From assembly GCA_037447655.1 (NCBI GenBank), contig JBBHKE010001280.1, positions 165,195 through 181,098 on the forward strand: a stretch of DNA of 15,904 nt, read 5' to 3'. Source of the stretch: Zygnema cylindricum. Taxonomy: Eukaryota; Streptophyta; Zygnematophyceae; Zygnematales; Zygnemataceae. Below are positions 8,441-15,904 of the stretch, piece by piece; within the stretch, counting starts at the first letter, position 1; the number at the start of each line of letters is the position of its first letter. The notes beneath the pieces are model-generated. The model saw only the letters and a program-made list of their open reading frames with translations. It did no database searches and was not told the origin of the DNA. Made by a program: the position numbers and the translations under genes.

Positions 8441-8660
8441 CGCGTCCGTTGGAACTGATTCGATCGACGATGGTACCCTCGAGCTGTACCATATGTTTCC
8501 GGAATACTCGGGACAGATCCCGTTCGTCCGATCATGTGAATTGCATCGTCAACTTTTTGACACGTATGGCTGACTGTCGGCGCAACTCCAAAAACCCGTA
8601 TACGTTCTTTCGCCGACGCGTGTCCATGCAAAAGTACAATACACTTTACTATACCTTTTG

Positions 8661-8696
8661 CTACTGTAACACTAATTAAGGTAAGTATTACAGTAG
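8661..8696. other. 9-bp inverted repeat
   Basis: CTACTGTAA (8661-8669) and TTACAGTAG (8688-8696) are exact inverted copies with an 18-base AT-rich loop. They could be a short hairpin or the ends of a tiny element; nothing else supports either. Confidence 0.6.
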
Positions 8697-8770
8697 ACTA
8701 TTAGGAAAAATATCCTAAGTTATTTGTACCCCTATTTACTGAAATAAAGATTTATAAATTACAACAAGTA

Positions 8771-8791
8771 GAGTCTAAAGCTTTATGGGAG
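8771..8791 (+). other. Polypurine tract remnant left of element B
   Basis: This 21-base block (GAGTCTAAAGC...TATGGGAG) matches the tracts before the 3' LTRs of A and B. Here it precedes the left LTR of B, where host DNA would be expected. It implies that the LTR at 8792 was once the 3' LTR of another same-family element whose interior is gone. Confidence 0.8.
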
Positions 8792-9380
8792 TGTTGTTTT
8801 GAAAGCTTTAGTCCACACTAAGCTTCATAGGTGAAGTAGAGTTTTCTCAGTACTTAGAATATTTTGTGAAAGTCTGGTTCAGTATGTACCAGAATTAATG
8901 TTATAGTGAACAACGAGGGAGTTCACGGTGTGACACACTTCAGGACACGTGTCGGTAATTGAGACACTCTACAAAGATCCGTTGGTACTATTCAGACTTA
9001 CCATAAAGACCGAAGTGTCACATGAAAGTTTCTTCTTGGATGAAACTTCGAAATGATGGACAGTGAAGATTTGCAGCCGACGGAAGGTGGTCATCCGGGA
9101 CCATGTCTGTAATTATATGACGTGTTTGTACACGTGTACTGTGATGTTAGTTATCTCTATTTTGTACAGAAACGTGTTTTGTTTGATTAGTGTCTCAATT
9201 CAGATTCTTTATGATGACATACCTTAACATATTCAAGTATCCTCTTTTAGATAGTAGATATATTTGATGTATGGCTGGTATGCCTCCTTTGCTTAGTTAG
9301 GGCAGTAAGTGGCTGCTAGCTCTTAGAAGAAAAGATCTTTTAGGTATAAGAATAGGACTTAGCCATTTCAGAATTAGGAT
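8792..9380 (+). repeat. Left LTR of element B, truncated on its 3' side
   Basis: Aligns with 10224 onward at about 91-92% by eye up to TCAGAATTAGGA (9380), then jumps into reverse transcriptase. About 290 bases of LTR are missing compared with the right copy. It contains AAGTTTC/GAAACTT (9026-9048), with heat-shock-element-like GAAACTTCGAA, and a G-box CACGTG (9131-9136) within the palindrome TACACGTGTA. The right LTR lacks the perfect G-box because of one inserted G. Confidence 0.9.
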
Positions 9381-9836
9381 ATGGAATTGCATCAAATGGA
9401 TGTGAAAACTGCCTTCTTGCATGGAGACTTAGAGGAAGTAATCTATATGAAACAACCTGAAGGTTATGTTGAAAAAGGAAAGGAAAATCTAGTCTGTAAA
9501 TTGTTGAAATCATTGTATGGATTGAAACAGGCTCCACGACAGTGGAATTTGAAGTTGGAGGAGTTTCTTACCACCTTGGGCTTTACAAGGATCAGATCAT
9601 ATCACTCTGTTTATGTCATGGAAGGAGATGATGGTGTGATTTATGTAGCAGTGTTTGTAGATGATCTGCTGCTAATCAGCAAATCATTGAATGAGATAAA
9701 TAAGATAAAGGCACCTCTGAATGCTAGGTTTAAAATGAAAGACTTAGGTGAAGCTAAGGACATCCTAGGTATTCAAGTAGAGAGAGATAGGAGTCAAAGA
9801 GTTATTTACCTCACCTAGAGAGAGGCCATTGGAAAA
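9381..9836 (+). pseudogene. pol: Reverse transcriptase fragment of element B
   Basis: The frame starts MELHQMDVKTAFLHGDLEEV in the middle of the RT palm, at the block holding the first catalytic Asp. It continues KSLYGLKQAPRQWNLKLEEF, then FVDD (residues 92-95, in place of the usual YVDD), and MKDLGEAKDILGIQVE. TAG at 9816 lies where element A has Gln (LTQKEAIGN). Soon after, at about 9836, the sequence jumps to RNase H. The RT N-terminus is missing because the left LTR is fused to it. Apart from that one stop the frame is clean, so B decayed less than A here. Confidence 0.93.
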
Positions 9837-10203
9837 GGTGACTCCACAAGGTGACTGCTCAGTCAACCATGGAAGCTGAATACATGGCAGCTAGCTCAGT
9901 TGTAAAAGAACTTCTTTGCGGGTAAAGTCTCTTTTACAAAAACTCAAATTTATGCAGTTTGGTCCTTAGGTCATTTGGTGTGACAATCAAGCTGCTATTG
10001 TTATTGCTTCTAATCCTAGTCATCATTTCAAAAGCAAGCATATTGTCATTAAGTTACACTTTGTAAGGGAAAAGGTGATGGGCAAAATTCTGAAACTCAG
10101 CTACTTACCTGATGAGAAAATGTTGGCAGATATGATGACTAAACCCTTACCTACCCCAAAATTGAAATTCTGTAGAGAGGGATGTGGTCTAAGTGGTTAT
10201 TAG
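9837..10203 (+). pseudogene. pol: RNase H fragment of element B
   Basis: Opens at VTAQSTMEAEYMAASSVVKELL (the block with the catalytic Glu), so the RT thumb, connection and first RNase H block are deleted. A single-base deletion near 9918 shifts the frame, which continues as SLLQKLKFMQFGP, TAG (9967, Gln in element A), VIWCDNQAAIVIASNPSHHF and LPDEKMLADMMTKPLPTPKLKFC, to the stop at 10201. Unlike element A it keeps the Asp in CDNQ. Two ACAAGGTGACT-like motifs flank the upstream junction. Confidence 0.92.
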
Positions 10204-10223
10204 AGTCTAAAGCTCTAGGAGAG
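10203..10223 (+). other. Polypurine tract of element B
   Basis: The 21-base block GAGTCTAAAGC...AGGAGAG starts with the last base of the pol stop codon and abuts the right LTR at 10224. It matches the blocks at 6771 and 8771 with two or three changes. Confidence 0.88.
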
Positions 10224-11102
10224 TGTTGTTTTGAAAGCTTTAGTCCTAACTAAGCTTCATAGGTGAGGGGAATGTTTTCTCAGTACTTAGAATATTTTGT
10301 GAAAGTCTGGTTCAGTATGTACCAGAATTAATGTTACAGTGAACAGCGAGGGAGTTCACGGTGTGACACACTTCAGGACACGCGTCGGTAAATGAGACAC
10401 TCTACAAAGATCCGTTGGTACTATTCAGACTTACCATAAAGACCGAAGTGTCACATAAAAGTTTCATCTTGGATGAAACTTCGAAATGATGAATGGTGAA
10501 GATTTGTTGCCGACGGAAGGTGGTCATCAGCGACCACGTCGATAATTATCTGGCGTGTTTGTACACGGTGTACTGTGATGATACTTATCTCTAGTTTGTA
10601 CTGAAGTGTGTTTTGTTTGATTATTGTCTCAGTTCAGATTCTCTCTGTATGACTTACATTGACATATTCAGGTATCCTCTTCAAGATAGTAGATATTATT
10701 GATGTATGGCTGGTATGCCTCATTTGCTTAGTAAGGGCAGTAAGTGGCTGCTAGCTCTTGGAAAAATAGATCTTTTAGGTATAAGAATAGGACTTAGCCA
10801 TTTCAGAATTAGGAACTTGTTGTATCAAAATTATGCTGTGACATTTTTGATATCTTTCACGGAGAATATCTCTCAGATTTGTTTGCAGATTTATGTGTAA
10901 ATTTGCACTTGTGATCCTTTGTGTATTATCTCAATTGTGCCAGATTTGTAGACCATTTGGTTGCCTAAATTATCTTTGGTTGTGTTCCAAAGTTGTGTGT
11001 ATTTTTCTGAGCATCTATGAGAGCTACTTGCTTATCTGAATTCTGTGATGTCTACTCCACCATCATCTTCATCTTCAATGGAATAGCAGTCACAGAACAA
11101 CA
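10224..11102 (+). repeat. Right LTR of element B (879 bp, complete)
   Basis: Starts TGTTGTTTTGAAAGC after the polypurine tract and ends CAGAACAACA at 11102, again TGTTG...CAACA. The first 589 bases align with the left copy. It carries a perfect 10-bp hairpin AAGTTTCATC-TTG-GATGAAACTT (10459-10481) and, at 11048, an ATG reading MSTPPSSSSSME and then TAG (11084). That ATG is 55 nt before the LTR end, like the gag start in A. The outer edge is inferred from the terminal match and from the switch to element C coding sequence at 11103. Confidence 0.85.
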
Positions 11103-11674
11103 TAATGCTCCCACTAAGAGAGATTAGGAGGTAGCCAAGAGAGTCCTTAGATATTTGATAGGGACTAGGGATCAATAGTTGTTTTTAAGGGGGGGTAATG
11201 TTGACATCACCACTTGGAGTGATGTCAATTACGGGGATGCTCCTATGAGGCGGTGTACCTCCGGATATGTATTATATGTGGGTGATGGGGCTTGCTCCTG
11301 GAGCAGTAAGCAGAAAAAGGTAAATTGCTCATTCCACCATGGAGGCTGAGTATATGGCCTCTTGCTCTGTAGTAAAAGAATTGATGTGGGTTAAGTCTTT
11401 GCTTGGTGAGCTGGGTCATCTGAAAAGTGATGTTCATAATTTTTTTGTGCTAATCAAGCAACAATTGCAATTGCTGCCAATCCTAAACATCACTTTAAAA
11501 CCAGACACATAGACATAAGACTTAGCTTTGTTAGAGAAGGTAGTGAACAAAATAATCAGTTTAGAATATAGACTGGATAGTGAGATGGTAGCAGATATGA
11601 TGACTAAACTTGTTCCCTCTCCTAAATTAATTTTATGCTGAGAGAAATGTGGTCGAAAAAAACAATGTGACTAG
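11103..11674 (+). pseudogene. pol: RNase H end of a third copia element, C
   Basis: Begins abruptly at the LTR B edge with NAPTKRD, TAG, EVAKRVLRYLIGTRD, then WSDVNYGDAPMRRCTSGY, CSWSSKQKKV, a frameshift, MEAEYMASCSVVKELMW, another shift, and ANQATIAIAANPKHHFKTRHIDIRL. It ends with VADMMTKLVPSPKL and a stop at 11672, aligned with the end of B. The CDNQ Asp is Ala. Wording differs enough from A and B to be a separate family. The upstream half is absent from the window. Confidence 0.9.
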
Positions 11675-11677
11675 AAA

Positions 11678-11687
11678 ATAAGGGGAG
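11678..11687 (+). other. Polypurine tract of element C
   Basis: ATAAGGGGAG directly precedes TGTAGAAATATGG, the start of another LTR. Only the purine core is shared with A and B, not the wider 21-base block. Confidence 0.75.
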
Positions 11688-12450
11688 TGTAGAAATATGG
11701 TATTTTGTAAGTCTGGTGATTATAAAATAAAACAGGAAAGAATAAAAGGCAGCCTGCTTCTCACTCTACTCTAAAGTCCCCATACTTGTTGCTGTCTGGA
11801 GAGAGGGTTAAAACCATGGCTGCTTATGTTCTCTAAAGGACACAGGAAGCAGTTTTGTTAGACTTTACCAAAAGGGTTGCCAGAACGAATATTTGATCTT
11901 GGTACCTAGTACCTGTTAGAGTAGCCAGCAGCCGATAGCTTTATTCTGTAGTCTACGACTTCTGCTGAGATACATTAGGTTTGATGACTATTTAAACAAA
12001 TACACGTAGGATGTTTCATTTAACTGATAGAACATACTGAAATGCATAGAGTCATTTGTATTTTAAGTGCCGCACGAAACAAATATTACGAATATTTATT
12101 TTGATGGCGTGTATTACAAGTCGATCTAAATTGGACGACCATAATGAATGCCGAATTCGCGGAATGGACTCTTTGGCGGTTTATGGGCGTAGACACACCG
12201 AATGACACGTGGCGGTATCACATTGGGTTGAGGAATTTTCAGAGAATATAAAAGCGAGTCGGGACATGATAGGCGTCCACGTTATGGTCATGTCGTACAA
12301 TGGTCGTACAGAAAGTACACCGACACCTGTACTTTTATGTACGTTACAATGATTTCATTGTTTACGTACTTCAGTAGTAGAGGGTTAAGAAAGGGGTTTA
12401 GGACATACACAAATCTTAGATAGAAACCTCTCACAGAGAGCTCCTGTACA
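11688..12450 (+). repeat. Probable 3' LTR of element C (right edge uncertain)
   Basis: It starts TGTAGAAATATGG at the expected place after the polypurine tract and is unlike LTRs A and B. A TATA box lies at 12247-12254 and a 7-bp inverted repeat AAAGTAC/GTACTTT at 12312-12335. No second copy exists in the window, so the end cannot be set by alignment. CTGTACA at 12450 would give TGTA...TACA ends and about 763 bp, but that is only a guess. Confidence 0.5.
12247..12254 (+). promoter_or_regulatory. TATA box in LTR C
   Basis: GAATATAAAAGCG is a good plant TATA box. Its place about 560 nt into the LTR suits a U3 promoter that would start transcription near 12280. A promoter for a host gene is less likely, because no plus-strand gene follows. 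Confidence 0.5.
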
Positions 12451-12659
12451 AAAGGTCATATTTGACCATTCATAACTTACTGCTCAGTGGAGCAAATCAA
12501 GCCATTCTTTTTGCTGTCGGCTCAAGGGAGTCTTTTCTTCATAGGGGTTAATTTGGATAGAGTTATTGTTTGTCACGGTGGCAGTTATTATTGTTGGAAC
12601 ACAAAGGGGTCATGGCTATCCTAGGGGCTTTGTGTAAACTGCCCACTTTGATGCCCACT

Positions 12660-14090
12660 CTGAGGACCTATGGAGGTTTCAGAGTTGCAACAACATCATC
12701 ATAAATGGATTCTTGAGCAAGAGCAAATGATGTCGTAACAATGGTAGAAAGAACCAACATGTCCGCGAGTAGCAGGAAGAGAACATAACGCATCCAAAAG
12801 GGAGCGTTGGAAGGCGAGCACACCGTCCAAAATGGGGGGAATAACGGTAACAAGAACATGAGTGTCCCTAGCCAAAAAACAAAAGACAAGAGTGGAGAAA
12901 ACAAGGCACCAACTTCCTAAATATGTAGCAGCAGTAACATACGACGTCGATAGTAAACCCAATTCGACAGTAGAGACAAGAATAGAGACCTGAAGGCGGT
13001 GGGCTACAATATATGTTCAGACTTGCGATCAAAAGCCCCACTACCTAACAAAGTGTGAAGGACGTCCATGAGGCGATCATCAAATGTAGAAAGGGAGGAC
13101 ATACACTTAAGAGTGGGAGGGGAAGTGCGGGTAAGGTAGGAGGGGCAAAACACCATGCCAAAGAGCAAAAGCCACTAGGGGATCAAAAAGGTTTGGAAGG
13201 TCGTCCATGTGAGACGAATATATCTGAAGAGCAAAATCAAGAAATTAGGTCACGTAAGGATCTGAACTGAGCGAGAAAATCAACACACGAATGCCTTCGG
13301 ATGGAGGATTTTGTAAACCAAGAGGGGGCGTGAAAGGAGGAATATCACTAGGGGACCAAATAACACACTTAAGAGGGTTGGACCAAAAGGTTGAGTTTGC
13401 CCGAACGATCCTTTGAAAAATTATACGTTAGTATAACTCGGCCTAAAGGGCCAATAATGTGTATCTTCCACAGGTGAAGGGAAGAGGCAAGAAGGAAAAG
13501 CGGCCGCGGAAGCGTGGAGGTCTCGGTAATGAGTAAGAGCAAACAAAGGGTCCCCAAGAGGGCCGCCCTAACGAGTGCCAGTCATAGAAGAAAGTGGGAC
13601 CAAAAATACCATTAGAGGAAAAAAAGAAGCTGCTGCTCGAAGAATAAAACGCCCTCACAAAAGGATATATATGGACAATCGGAGAAGGTGTACCCATTAG
13701 CTCCGAAAAATGGCCTTCCGATCCACTATGTTGATAGCGCTAGAAACATCGACATGAAGGACTAACCAGTCTCGGTGGACTTCCAACAAGGCTCGAATCC
13801 CATGAACCACGGCCTCACAACCCCCGCGGGTTGCCACTCCGAACTTATGAGGGTTAAAATAATCTTTGAAGGGGGACTAGAGCTAGATGCAGATGGCACA
13901 GGCCGCCAATTGGTACAATACCTCTCCCACTACAATAGGATTGATTCCCCCATTGGGTTTGGTGACAACTACAAGGCGGGAGGCCGTGAGGAGATTACAA
14001 ATACGAGAGGGGAAAGTGCCACTAGCAATAAAGGGGACACACTCAGAAAAACACATCAAAACCCCGGGTACCCAATGCATACTCCAAATC
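12660..14090 (-). pseudogene. Non-LTR-type reverse transcriptase remnant
   Basis: Read on the minus strand, conserved blocks appear in order but in different frames. They are LLTASRLVVVTKPNGG and PIVVGEVLYQL (about 13990-13900), two TAG codons, FNPHKFGVATRGGCEAVVHG and VLHVDVSSAIN (catalytic Asp at 13750), a frameshift near 13699, a GDPLFALTHYRDLHAS block (about 13545), PVEDTH (13474-13457, the motif normally A-D-D-T), KCVIWSPSDIPP (13370), and TAATYLGSWCLVFSTLV (about 12930). This succession is typical of a reverse-transcriptase group common in plant genomes and usually classed as non-LTR. I see no endonuclease domain or poly-A tail. Weak similarity may continue to about 12480. At least four frame changes and several stops make it inactive. 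Confidence 0.82.
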
Positions 14091-15045
14091 TGAGAGTACG
14101 AAATGGCCTACATTGTTAAACCATCGCCGAAAATATGAAGACACGTGTATAAAAAATTATTACATAAGCAACTCGGACATTACATTCCTCGACAACTACA
14201 TTCCAATCATTCTCCACATGAAGCACATACTCTATGTTGCAAACCCACGACCTAATCCAACCCTTTTGGCCAACCTCATCCATGTGCTATGAAGCACATG
14301 CTGCAGTTTAGTGAGAATAAGTCCCATACGAATACCCTTATGCTTACTTATTCTGCCAAAAATCACACAAGACACTTGCTAATTATAAGCAGCATTGTCT
14401 TCTACATTGTCTAATTAATTCGTCTTTTTTAGCCATCACGAAAACGTTCGAGTGAGGGGCTATCATAGTCCAAGTTTGACCGAAAAGTCAGGTTAATGAT
14501 GATAAGCTGGGCTCGACTGCTTTAAGGAACACCCAAGTTAAGAGAAAAATGAGAAATGAGCTGGTTAACCTGTATGGCACAATTATTCCTCCAGAGAGGT
14601 TGCTGGTAACATCAGGTTCCCGGTTCAAACGAAGGTGCACACAAATACCATAATAAAAAGGACAGTACTCACTCATGTATTTGAGAAGCAAATTTACACA
14701 ACCAGAGACGAAAATAATCATACAATAATGTTGTGAAGATACTAACACCGAAAGCCCAGAGCACCTAACCTCAACAGTATGTACACTACTCTGAGCAATC
14801 GCCCTTTACTTTATCTTCTCACCAACTCAATACCTATTGAAGGCCTCTATCTCTTTTTGCAAACCGCTCCTAAAAAAGGACATGCCAATACGCTTATTCA
14901 AACTCGCAGATAAAAACAAAAAAATCCAAAACACATCAGCACGCCCAAAGGAAAACCCGTGATCTGCAACTAAACAGTTTATGTTTCCTGTACCGAATTC
15001 TTCTAAACCTCCAGATACTACTCGTGCATTTTAGAACAGAACCTT
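14091..15045. other. Spacer between the RT remnant and the MATE gene
   Basis: No supportable gene, tRNA or repeat. Open frames here are short and lack recognisable motifs. The right part must contain the 3' untranslated region of the minus-strand MATE gene (downstream of the stop at 15046). I found no perfect AATAAA on that strand close to the stop, only AATAAG-like strings, so the polyadenylation site is unassigned. Confidence 0.5.
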
Positions 15046-15250
15046 TTAACTATTTGGCGAGGGTATCGGCAATACAATGTGACTCCCACTTGGAGACGGT
15101 AACAACCGATAACTTCCGGATTGTGACTTCAATGTCACAAAACTTGGGGCCTCACTCTCCCCTAATCGTTCCATTGCCCTCAAGGCCTCTTTCTCCCAAT
15201 TTGTAAAACACAAAATGATAAAAGCCAAAAGTACCGTCTGTGTCCCTTGC
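15046..15250 (-). CDS. MATE transporter, last coding exon
   Basis: On the minus strand the exon follows an acceptor GTACAG at 15251-15256 and runs to TAA at 15048-15046. It encodes 67 residues after the split codon: QGTQTVLLAFIILCFTNWEK, then EALRAMERLGESE and a Ser/Pro-rich tail. The hydrophobic run followed by TNWEKEALRAMERL matches the last transmembrane helix and cytosolic end of plant MATE (DTX) proteins. These are membrane antiporters that export organic cations, flavonoids or citrate using H+ or Na+ gradients. The frame joins the upstream exon exactly (two bases GG plus one base G). The tail after ERLGES is somewhat longer than I expect, so a missed splice near the end is possible. Substrate cannot be deduced. 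Confidence 0.8.
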
Positions 15251-15653
15251 CTGTACTCCCAAACCACCTCAATTGCCTCATAAACAATCCCTTTTTTCTT
15301 AAAAAGTAGAAACAAGGAAAGGTGATAGCGTCCACAAGAAAAAGAAAAAGAAACAGAAAAATATCTAAAATTGGGCCAAGGTGAATGAATGCGAATATTC
15401 TCTCTAAATCTCCCTTCTTCACCTTGTTTTGAAAAAGAAAATACAAGATTCTGATGCCCAAAAAAAACAAACTCGTGCTTCGAAGAGAATCAAAATTAGA
15501 TGCACAGGAATTGTTCATAACTTTCTTCCCAGCTTTACACCTTGAAAAACCATTTCCTAAAATAGAAGGAAACAAAAAAGAAAAAGAAAACTTTCAACCG
15601 TGGAGAACCGAACACAAGACGCCTTTTCTGGTTTTTTAAACTTAAAAACTCAC
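15251..15653 (-). other. Intron between the two MATE exons (403 nt)
   Basis: Starts with the strong donor GTGAGT (15653-15648) and ends with ACAG (15254-15251). The inside is T-rich on the minus strand, seen as runs of A and AAGAAAAAG on the plus strand, typical of plant introns. Both flanking exons code for consecutive MATE segments in a compatible phase. Confidence 0.8.
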
Positions 15654-15798
15654 CCGCCCATGAAGCCCCACCAGAGACCAAAAGCTCCACACCCAAATTT
15701 GAAAGCGAGGAGATAGGCTCCCGGAAGTCCAATACAATAATAGGCCGCCAAGTTTACTCCAGCTCCCAAATGCTGATGCCCGATACCTCTGATCGACC
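15654..15798 (-). CDS. MATE transporter, penultimate visible exon
   Basis: A 145-nt internal exon: acceptor TTAACTTTCCACAG before 15798, donor GTGAGT after 15654. It holds two bases, 47 whole codons, and two bases. It reads SIRGIGHQHLGAGVNLAAYY, CIGLPGAYLLAFKFGCGAFG and LWWGFMG. The RGxGxQ..GAxVNLxAYYxxGLP signature and G-LWWG ending match the tenth to eleventh transmembrane region of plant MATE transporters. Earlier exons should lie beyond 15904; bases 15799-15904 look like intron with a pyrimidine-rich end. With no stop or frameshift and good splice sites, this is the only part of the window that looks like a live gene. Confidence 0.85.
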
Positions 15799-15904
15799 CT
15801 GTGGAAAGTTAAGGACGCAAAAATAGTCGTCAATACAATCCAACTAGTCTCGAAACCTCCACGTGTAGGAGAGTGAGAGATTTTTTCGTTCAACGTCGCA
15901 AATC

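Larger units (their letters stand above)
7772..8770. other. Unassigned region between elements A and B
   Basis: About 1 kb without a supportable gene. The left part (to about 8280) is AT-rich and has three TTCCCAAAA-type motifs (7955, 8012, 8041) and a GTTGTA/TACAAC hairpin (7923-7937). The right part (8300-8640) is richer in CG dinucleotides and carries a strong hairpin and a 23-bp repeat. A 108-codon minus-strand frame crosses 8305-8631 but runs through those repeats and resembles nothing I know. It could be an unrecognised nonautonomous element or host spacer. Confidence 0.5.
8792..11102 (+). mobile_element. Copia element B, internally deleted
   Basis: Two LTR copies (8792-9380, truncated, and 10224-11102, complete) enclose only an RT fragment and an RNase H fragment in copia order. 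All gag, protease and integrase sequence is missing, together with the 3' part of the left LTR. The parts are about as similar to A as members of one lineage: same polypurine block, same TGTTG...CAACA ends, same gag start inside the LTR. It is nonautonomous and, without a primer site, probably immobile. No matching target duplication is seen (GGGAG on the left, TAATG on the right). Confidence 0.88.

Noticed and set aside
8305-8631. 108-codon minus-strand frame
   Set aside because: It runs through the hairpin and the 23-bp repeats and contains no recognisable domain.
10706-10900. A 64-codon frame in LTR B, partly repeated in the left LTR
   Set aside because: The left copy has an in-frame TAG and the frame is LTR sequence; no protein family match is apparent.
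15642-15893. Single 83-codon minus-strand frame across the MATE exon
   Set aside because: It reads the exon in the wrong frame; the correct frame is bounded by good splice sites and matches MATE.

Overview
The window looks like nuclear DNA of a land plant. It holds the 3' end of a spliced, plant-type MATE transporter gene with GT-AG introns, at least three decayed Ty1/copia LTR retrotransposons, and a broken non-LTR-type reverse transcriptase. It has no operons, ribosome binding sites or other bacterial organisation. I cannot place the species from sequence alone; the mix of elements would fit a non-flowering plant, but that is a guess.

Layout from left to right. (1) 1-1056: nearly two copies of a 548-bp tandem repeat with no recognisable gene, then a 30-bp doublet and AT-rich spacer. 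(2) 1699-7771: copia element A, with 981/980-bp LTRs about 90% alike by eye and the order gag, protease, integrase, reverse transcriptase, RNase H. It is full length but dead: it has nonsense codons, at least one pol frameshift, several gag frameshifts, and lost active-site Asp residues in protease and RNase H. Two features stand out. The 5' LTR is followed directly by an 11-base match to the anticodon arm of initiator tRNA-Met, a half-tRNA primer site of the type known from Drosophila copia. The gag reading frame also begins inside the LTR and reads through that primer site. (3) 7772-8770: unassigned DNA with a strong hairpin and a three-copy 23-bp repeat. (4) 8771-11102: a related copia element B, collapsed by deletions to LTR piece, RT piece, RNase H piece and full right LTR, with a same-family polypurine tract also to the left of its left LTR. 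(5) 11103-11674: the RNase H end of a third copia element, C, followed by its polypurine tract and the start of a different LTR with a TATA box. (6) about 12660-14090, minus strand: a frameshifted non-LTR-type reverse transcriptase. (7) 14091-15045: spacer. (8) 15046-15798, minus strand: the last two exons of the MATE transporter gene, whose earlier exons lie beyond the right edge.

The only apparently intact host gene is the MATE transporter. The rest is a transposon graveyard in which elements were inserted, duplicated, trimmed and hit by C-to-T style mutations. Because A and B are related but separate, their shared features (gag start about 55-59 nt before the LTR end, TGTTG...CAACA termini, a 21-base tract before the 3' LTR) can be read as conserved parts of one copia lineage.
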